A DNA stretch of 64,000 nucleotides, taken from contig SCOE01000010.1 in NCBI GenBank assembly GCA_005503065.1, positions 104,301-168,300 of the forward strand, given 5' to 3'. Origin of the DNA: Comamonadaceae bacterium ALPHA2B. GTDB taxonomy: Bacteria > Pseudomonadota > Gammaproteobacteria > Burkholderiales > Burkholderiaceae_C. Below, one piece after another: positions 60,713-64,000 of the stretch (position 1 is its first letter; each line of letters begins with the position of its first letter). The translations under genes were made by a program, and so were the position numbers. The notes beneath the pieces are model-generated. The model did not search any database. It was not told the DNA's origin and saw nothing but the letters and a program-made list of their open reading frames with translations.

Positions 60713-60869
60713 GCGGGAATTTTATCGACCGGCCGGTGCCCCCACGGAAAGCGCACGGCGCTTGCTAGGATCGGCGCATGCCCATCCCCCACGCCCCGCG
60801 CCTGACCGCTCCTGATGCGGCGAGGCACCGGCCGCGTGGCGGGGCCGTGCATGGCCCGCGGAGCGCGGC

Positions 60870-62855
60870 TTGAGCTCCTTCGAACTCACGCTGCTGTACC
60901 TGCTGGCCGCGGTGCTCGGCGTGGTGGCCTGCCGCTCGCTGAAACTGCCGCCGATGCTGGGCTACCTGGTGGCCGGCGTGCTGATCGGCCCGCATGCACT
61001 CAAGCTCGCCGACAACGACGAAGGCATCAAGCACCTGGGCGAGTTCGGCGTCGTGTTTCTCATGTTCGTGATCGGGCTGGAGTTCAGCCTGCCGAAGCTG
61101 CGCGCCATGCGCAAGCACGTGTTCGGGCTCGGCCTGCTGCAGGTGCTGCTCACGATGGGCCTGGCCACCGTGGGCGCGCTCATCCTCGCGCGCTTCCTGC
61201 CGCCGCAGTGGCGCCTGGGCTGGCAGACGGCGCTGGCCCTGTCGGGGGCGTTGACCATGAGCAGCACCGCCATCGTGGTCAAGCTGATGGCCGAGCGGCT
61301 GGAACTCGAAAGCGAGCACGGCCGCCGCGTGATGGGCGTGCTGCTGTTCCAGGATCTGGCGGTGGTCCCGCTGCTGGTGCTGATTCCCGCGCTGGGGGCG
61401 CCGCCCGAGACGCTGATCACGGACCTCACGCTGGCCATGCTCAAGGCCACGGCGCTGGTCGGCCTGCTGCTCTACGGCGGCCCGCGCGTGATGCGCTGGT
61501 GGCTCACCCTGGTCGCGCGGCGCCGCAGCGAGGAGCTCTTCATGCTCAATCTGCTGCTGGTCACGCTGGGGCTGGCCTGGCTGACCGAGCTGGCCGGGCT
61601 GTCGCTTGCGCTGGGTGCGTTCATCGCCGGCATGCTGGTCTCGGAGACCGAATACAAGCATCAGGTCGAGACCGATATCCGCGCCTTCCACGACGTGCTG
61701 CTCGGCCTGTTCTTCATCACCATCGGCATGTCGCTCGACTGGCACGTGGTGGTGGACCACTGGGCCCTGGTGGCGGTGCTGCTGGTGCTGCCGCTGGGCT
61801 TCAAGCTGGCGCTGGTGACGGTGCTGGCGCGCGGGCTGGGCGCCACCGCAGGCGTCTCGCTGCGCACCGGCCTGTACCTGGCGCAGGCGGGCGAGTTCGG
61901 CTTCGTGCTGCTCACGCTGGCGCAGGAGCGCAGCCTGCTGCCGCCCTGGCTCGCCAACCCGGTGCTGGCCTCGATGATCCTGTCGATGCTGGCCACGCCC
62001 TTCATCGTGATGAACAGCAACGCCATCGTGCGCAAGCTGGTGGCCAGCGACTGGATGCAGCAGTCGCTGCAGATGACCAGCATCGCGCGCAAGACCATCA
62101 ACACGGCCGAGCACGTGATCATCTGCGGCTACGGCCGCTGCGGGCAGAACCTGGCGCGCATCCTCGAGCGCGAAGGCATTCCCTACATGGCGCTGGACCT
62201 CGACCCGGACCGCGTGCGCCAGGCCGCCGCGGCGGGCGACTCGGTCGTCTTCGGCGACGCCGCGCGGCTGCAGGCGCTGATGGCCGCCGGCCTCGCGCGC
62301 GCGAGCGCCGTCGTCATCACCTACCTCGACGTGCCGGGCGCGCTCAAGGTGCTGGCCAACATCCGCGCGCATGCACCGCAGGTGCCGGTGATCGTGCGCA
62401 CGCAGGACGACCACGACCTCGAGAAGCTGCAGGCCGCCGGCGCGACCGAAGTGGTGCCGGAGGCGATCGAGGGCTCGCTCATGCTGGCCAGCCATGCGCT
62501 GGCGCTGGTGGGCGTGCCGATGCGTCGCGTGATCCGCGTGGTGCAGGACCAGCGCGACGCACGCTACAACCTGCTGCGCGGGTACTTCCACGGCGCCGAC
62601 GACGACACCGTGGACGAGATCGACCACGAGCGGCTCGACAGCTTCACGCTCACGCCCGGCGCCCGCGCCATCGGCCGGCCGCTGGCGCAACTGGCGCTGC
62701 AGGCCATGGGCGTGCGCGTGGCCGCCTTGCGGCGCCAGGGCGGGCAGGCGGCCGCACCCGGCGACGACACCGTGCTGGCGGACGGCGACACCCTGGTCCT
62801 CTCGGGCAAGCCCGGCGCACTGGCGTTGGCGATCGACAAGCTCCAGCGCGGCTGA
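60870..62855 (+). CDS. KefB-type monovalent cation:proton antiporter (CPA2) with RCK domain
   Basis: A 661-residue inner-membrane transporter. About twelve helices (1-390) include the CPA2 motifs FLMFVIGLEFSLPKL and LAQAGEFGFVL. A TrkA-N/RCK nucleotide-binding domain follows (HVIICGYGRCGQNLARIL near 415), then a TrkA-C domain to the end. This layout is that of KefB/KefC-like K+ efflux systems, though glutathione gating cannot be read directly. The start is TTG at 60870 with GGAG seven bases upstream. A divergent arrangement with kdsD gives a shared 157-bp control region. Confidence 0.9.
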   Translation: MSSFELTLLYLLAAVLGVVACRSLKLPPMLGYLVAGVLIGPHALKLADNDEGIKHLGEFGVVFLMFVIGLEFSLPKLRAMRKHVFGLGLLQVLLTMGLATVGALILARFLPPQWRLGWQTALALSGALTMSSTAIVVKLMAERLELESEHGRRVMGVLLFQDLAVVPLLVLIPALGAPPETLITDLTLAMLKATALVGLLLYGGPRVMRWWLTLVARRRSEELFMLNLLLVTLGLAWLTELAGLSLALGAFIAGMLVSETEYKHQVETDIRAFHDVLLGLFFITIGMSLDWHVVVDHWALVAVLLVLPLGFKLALVTVLARGLGATAGVSLRTGLYLAQAGEFGFVLLTLAQERSLLPPWLANPVLASMILSMLATPFIVMNSNAIVRKLVASDWMQQSLQMTSIARKTINTAEHVIICGYGRCGQNLARILEREGIPYMALDLDPDRVRQAAAAGDSVVFGDAARLQALMAAGLARASAVVITYLDVPGALKVLANIRAHAPQVPVIVRTQDDHDLEKLQAAGATEVVPEAIEGSLMLASHALALVGVPMRRVIRVVQDQRDARYNLLRGYFHGADDDTVDEIDHERLDSFTLTPGARAIGRPLAQLALQAMGVRVAALRRQGGQAAAPGDDTVLADGDTLVLSGKPGALALAIDKLQRG

Positions 62856-62861
62856 AGCCCG

Positions 62862-62932
62862 AACTTTCCAAGCTATTTTGGCCCGCAGCGCCCGTGTGGC
62901 GGGCGCATGCCGCTATTAATTCGATAGCGCCG
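62862..62932 (-). repeat. Intergenic repeat family I, copy 9
   Basis: Inverse orientation: CAAGCTATTTTGGCCCGC, GCGCCCGTGTGGCGGGCGC and GCTATTAATTCGATAGC. It fills the convergent gap between the KefB-type gene and the zinc-ribbon gene. Confidence 0.8.
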
Positions 62933-62938
62933 GCGTTT

Positions 62939-63811
62939 TCAGGGCGGCAAGGTGGAGCGCGGAGCCACGCCTGCCACGCGATCCAGCGATTCGCTCGTGA
63001 GCCACTGCGTGCCGCTGAGGAAGAAGTTGCGCCGCTGCACGAGCCGCCAACCCTCGGGCGTGACTTCCCAACGCGCGCCGCGCCAGCTCGGCAGCTCGGC
63101 GCTGAAGGCGGCCGCGACCTCCGGCATGCCCAGCCACGGCGCGGGCCCGTCCAGCGTCCACACCACCTCCGCCGCCACACCGGGGTAGGCCCGGCCGCGA
63201 AAGCGCATCGACTGGACGGTGCCAAGGTTGCGCACCGCCTCGAGCTTCACCGCCCGGGCGACGCACAGGTGGCGCGCACCGCTCCAGTCGGCCAGCGCGG
63301 GCCGCGGCGAGTACGTGCGGATGGGCTGCGACAGCAAGCCGCCCGGTTGCGCCTCCTCGCCCGGCCCGTACAGCCCGGCTGCCGCCAGCGCGTCCATCCA
63401 GGCCAGCGTGCCGGCGTTGCCCAGTTGCACGTTGACCGGCTGGCTGTCATAGGCCAGCCCGTTGGCGACGCAGATCGGGTCGCGTCCCGGGCCATCTCCC
63501 TGGGTGACGGTGGTGCGCACGGCGTCCTCAAGCGTGTTCGCGCTCACCTGCGGCGGGGCGGACGTCATCAGCCCCGAGGCGGCACCCGCGACAGCCATGC
63601 CCGCCAGCGATGCACCCAGCCACCACCACAGCCGGCGGCGCGGCACGGGCGCATCGCCATCGGCCAGCCCCGGCGGCGGGACCGGCGGCGCCTGCTGGTA
63701 CACGGCCGCACCACAGGCGTCGCAGAAGCACGCCGTCTGCGGGACCTCGTTGGAGCAGGCAGCGCATCGCACGGTACAGGCTTTCGGGTGACTGGGACGC
63801 GGAATCAGCAA
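62939..63811 (-). CDS. Zinc-ribbon membrane protein, unknown function
   Basis: A 290-residue protein. A short zinc ribbon (CAACSNEVPQTACFCDACG, about 16-34) is followed by a Pro-rich linker, one membrane span (LWWWLGASLAGMAVAGAASGL, about 62-82) and a periplasmic domain of about 200 residues with WRGARWEVTPEGWRLVQRRNFFL near the end. I do not recognise the periplasmic domain. The start is uncertain: TTG at 63811 or GTG at 63772 just before the ribbon. It follows the 3' end of a possible kinase gene, so a signalling locus may extend to the right of the window. Confidence 0.65.
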   Translation of the reverse strand: MLIPRPSHPKACTVRCAACSNEVPQTACFCDACGAAVYQQAPPVPPPGLADGDAPVPRRRLWWWLGASLAGMAVAGAASGLMTSAPPQVSANTLEDAVRTTVTQGDGPGRDPICVANGLAYDSQPVNVQLGNAGTLAWMDALAAAGLYGPGEEAQPGGLLSQPIRTYSPRPALADWSGARHLCVARAVKLEAVRNLGTVQSMRFRGRAYPGVAAEVVWTLDGPAPWLGMPEVAAAFSAELPSWRGARWEVTPEGWRLVQRRNFFLSGTQWLTSESLDRVAGVAPRSTLPP

Positions 63812-63818
63812 GGGGCGT

Positions 63819-64000
63819 TCAGTTCGCCAGCGTCGGGTTGCGCTTCTCTTCCTCCAGCCGCTGCTGCTGGCGCACGGCCTCGCACTGGGGATGGGAACGC
63901 TGGTCCGGCTTGGCGCATTCGGCGGCCAGGCACTGCGCCCGGGCGATGAAGTTGCGTCCCGCGCAGACGGCTTCGGGGGTCGGTGGCGGCGGGGGTGGCG
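63819..64000 (-). CDS. C-terminal part of a larger protein, possibly a Ser/Thr kinase (truncated by window)
   Basis: The minus-strand frame enters at the window edge and stops at 63819. The visible 59 or so residues are PPPPPTPEAVCAGRNFIARA, then QCLAAECAKPDQRSHPQCEA and VRQQQRLEEEKRNPTLAN. A Pro-rich linker followed by a four-Cys module of this kind occurs, as I recall, at the C-terminus of Burkholderiales Ser/Thr protein kinases. The catalytic domain would lie outside the window, so the call is tentative. The gene for a zinc-ribbon membrane protein follows immediately. Confidence 0.5.
   Translation of the reverse strand, partial: PPPPPPTPEAVCAGRNFIARAQCLAAECAKPDQRSHPQCEAVRQQQRLEEEKRNPTLAN

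Noticed and set aside
60815..63949. A 1044-codon open frame on the plus strand
   Set aside because: It overlaps the KefB-type transporter in another frame and then runs antisense to the zinc-ribbon gene; its composition is Arg/Gly/Ala with no motifs.

Overview
The window is a high-GC chromosomal segment of a Burkholderiales bacterium, most likely family Comamonadaceae (Variovorax, Acidovorax or Xenophilus-like). The evidence is the very high GC at third codon positions, the gene set (metX-metW, rsmA-surA-lptD, kdsD-kdsC-lptC, a fused MaeB malic enzyme), and several intergenic repeat families that I associate with this family. I see no rRNA or tRNA genes, no transposase, no prophage and no CRISPR. 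It reads as a housekeeping chromosome region with a high density of short repeats.

Layout. 1-16 kb: an ion antiporter, an amidase, an AraC regulator with a TonB-dependent receptor, an SDR oxidoreductase, small regulators (HTH protein, NikR, two orphan receiver proteins), pirin, a MerR regulator with a textbook promoter, a GAF protein, an Nramp Mn transporter, 3-methyladenine DNA glycosylase and a second amidase. 16-21 kb: central carbon genes gap and tkt separated by a fold-back repeat, then speD overlapping murU. 21-27 kb: two paralogous exported proteins flank pepP; the last ~800 bp of their genes look identical, and one has lost its lipobox cysteine. 27-34 kb: a five-gene minus-strand operon (SPFH-SHOCT, DUF4178, DUF350, membrane-bound spermidine-synthase-like protein, Tat lipoprotein FAD amine oxidase), the most interesting functional unit here. 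34-38 kb: maeB, then a secreted barnase-type RNase with barstar. 38-47 kb: envelope and ribosome biogenesis genes (rsmA-surA-lptD, amgK, rsmE), a LysR regulator, a secreted M20 peptidase and a YidB/DUF937 protein. 47-53 kb: M20 dipeptidase, DUF72 protein, bactofilin, YigZ protein, voltage-gated ion channel. 53-64 kb: hydroxypyruvate isomerase, metW-metX behind a SAM-II riboswitch, a UPF0016 Mn exporter behind a yybP-ykoY riboswitch, a glycine-rich RNA-binding protein, an SDR, lptC-kdsC-kdsD, a KefB-type transporter, a zinc-ribbon membrane protein and the 3' end of what may be a Ser/Thr kinase.

Themes. Outer-membrane assembly (lptD, surA, lptC, kdsC, kdsD) and peptidoglycan recycling (amgK, murU) occur in separate blocks. 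Manganese is handled by import (mntH) and riboswitch-controlled export. Polyamine chemistry recurs: speD could supply decarboxylated SAM to the SpeE-like protein of the SPFH operon. A ~60-bp repeat with an internal GC-rich dyad occurs at least ten times, three of them apparently inside reading frames. All calls come from reading the sequence and remembered family features; no database search was run.
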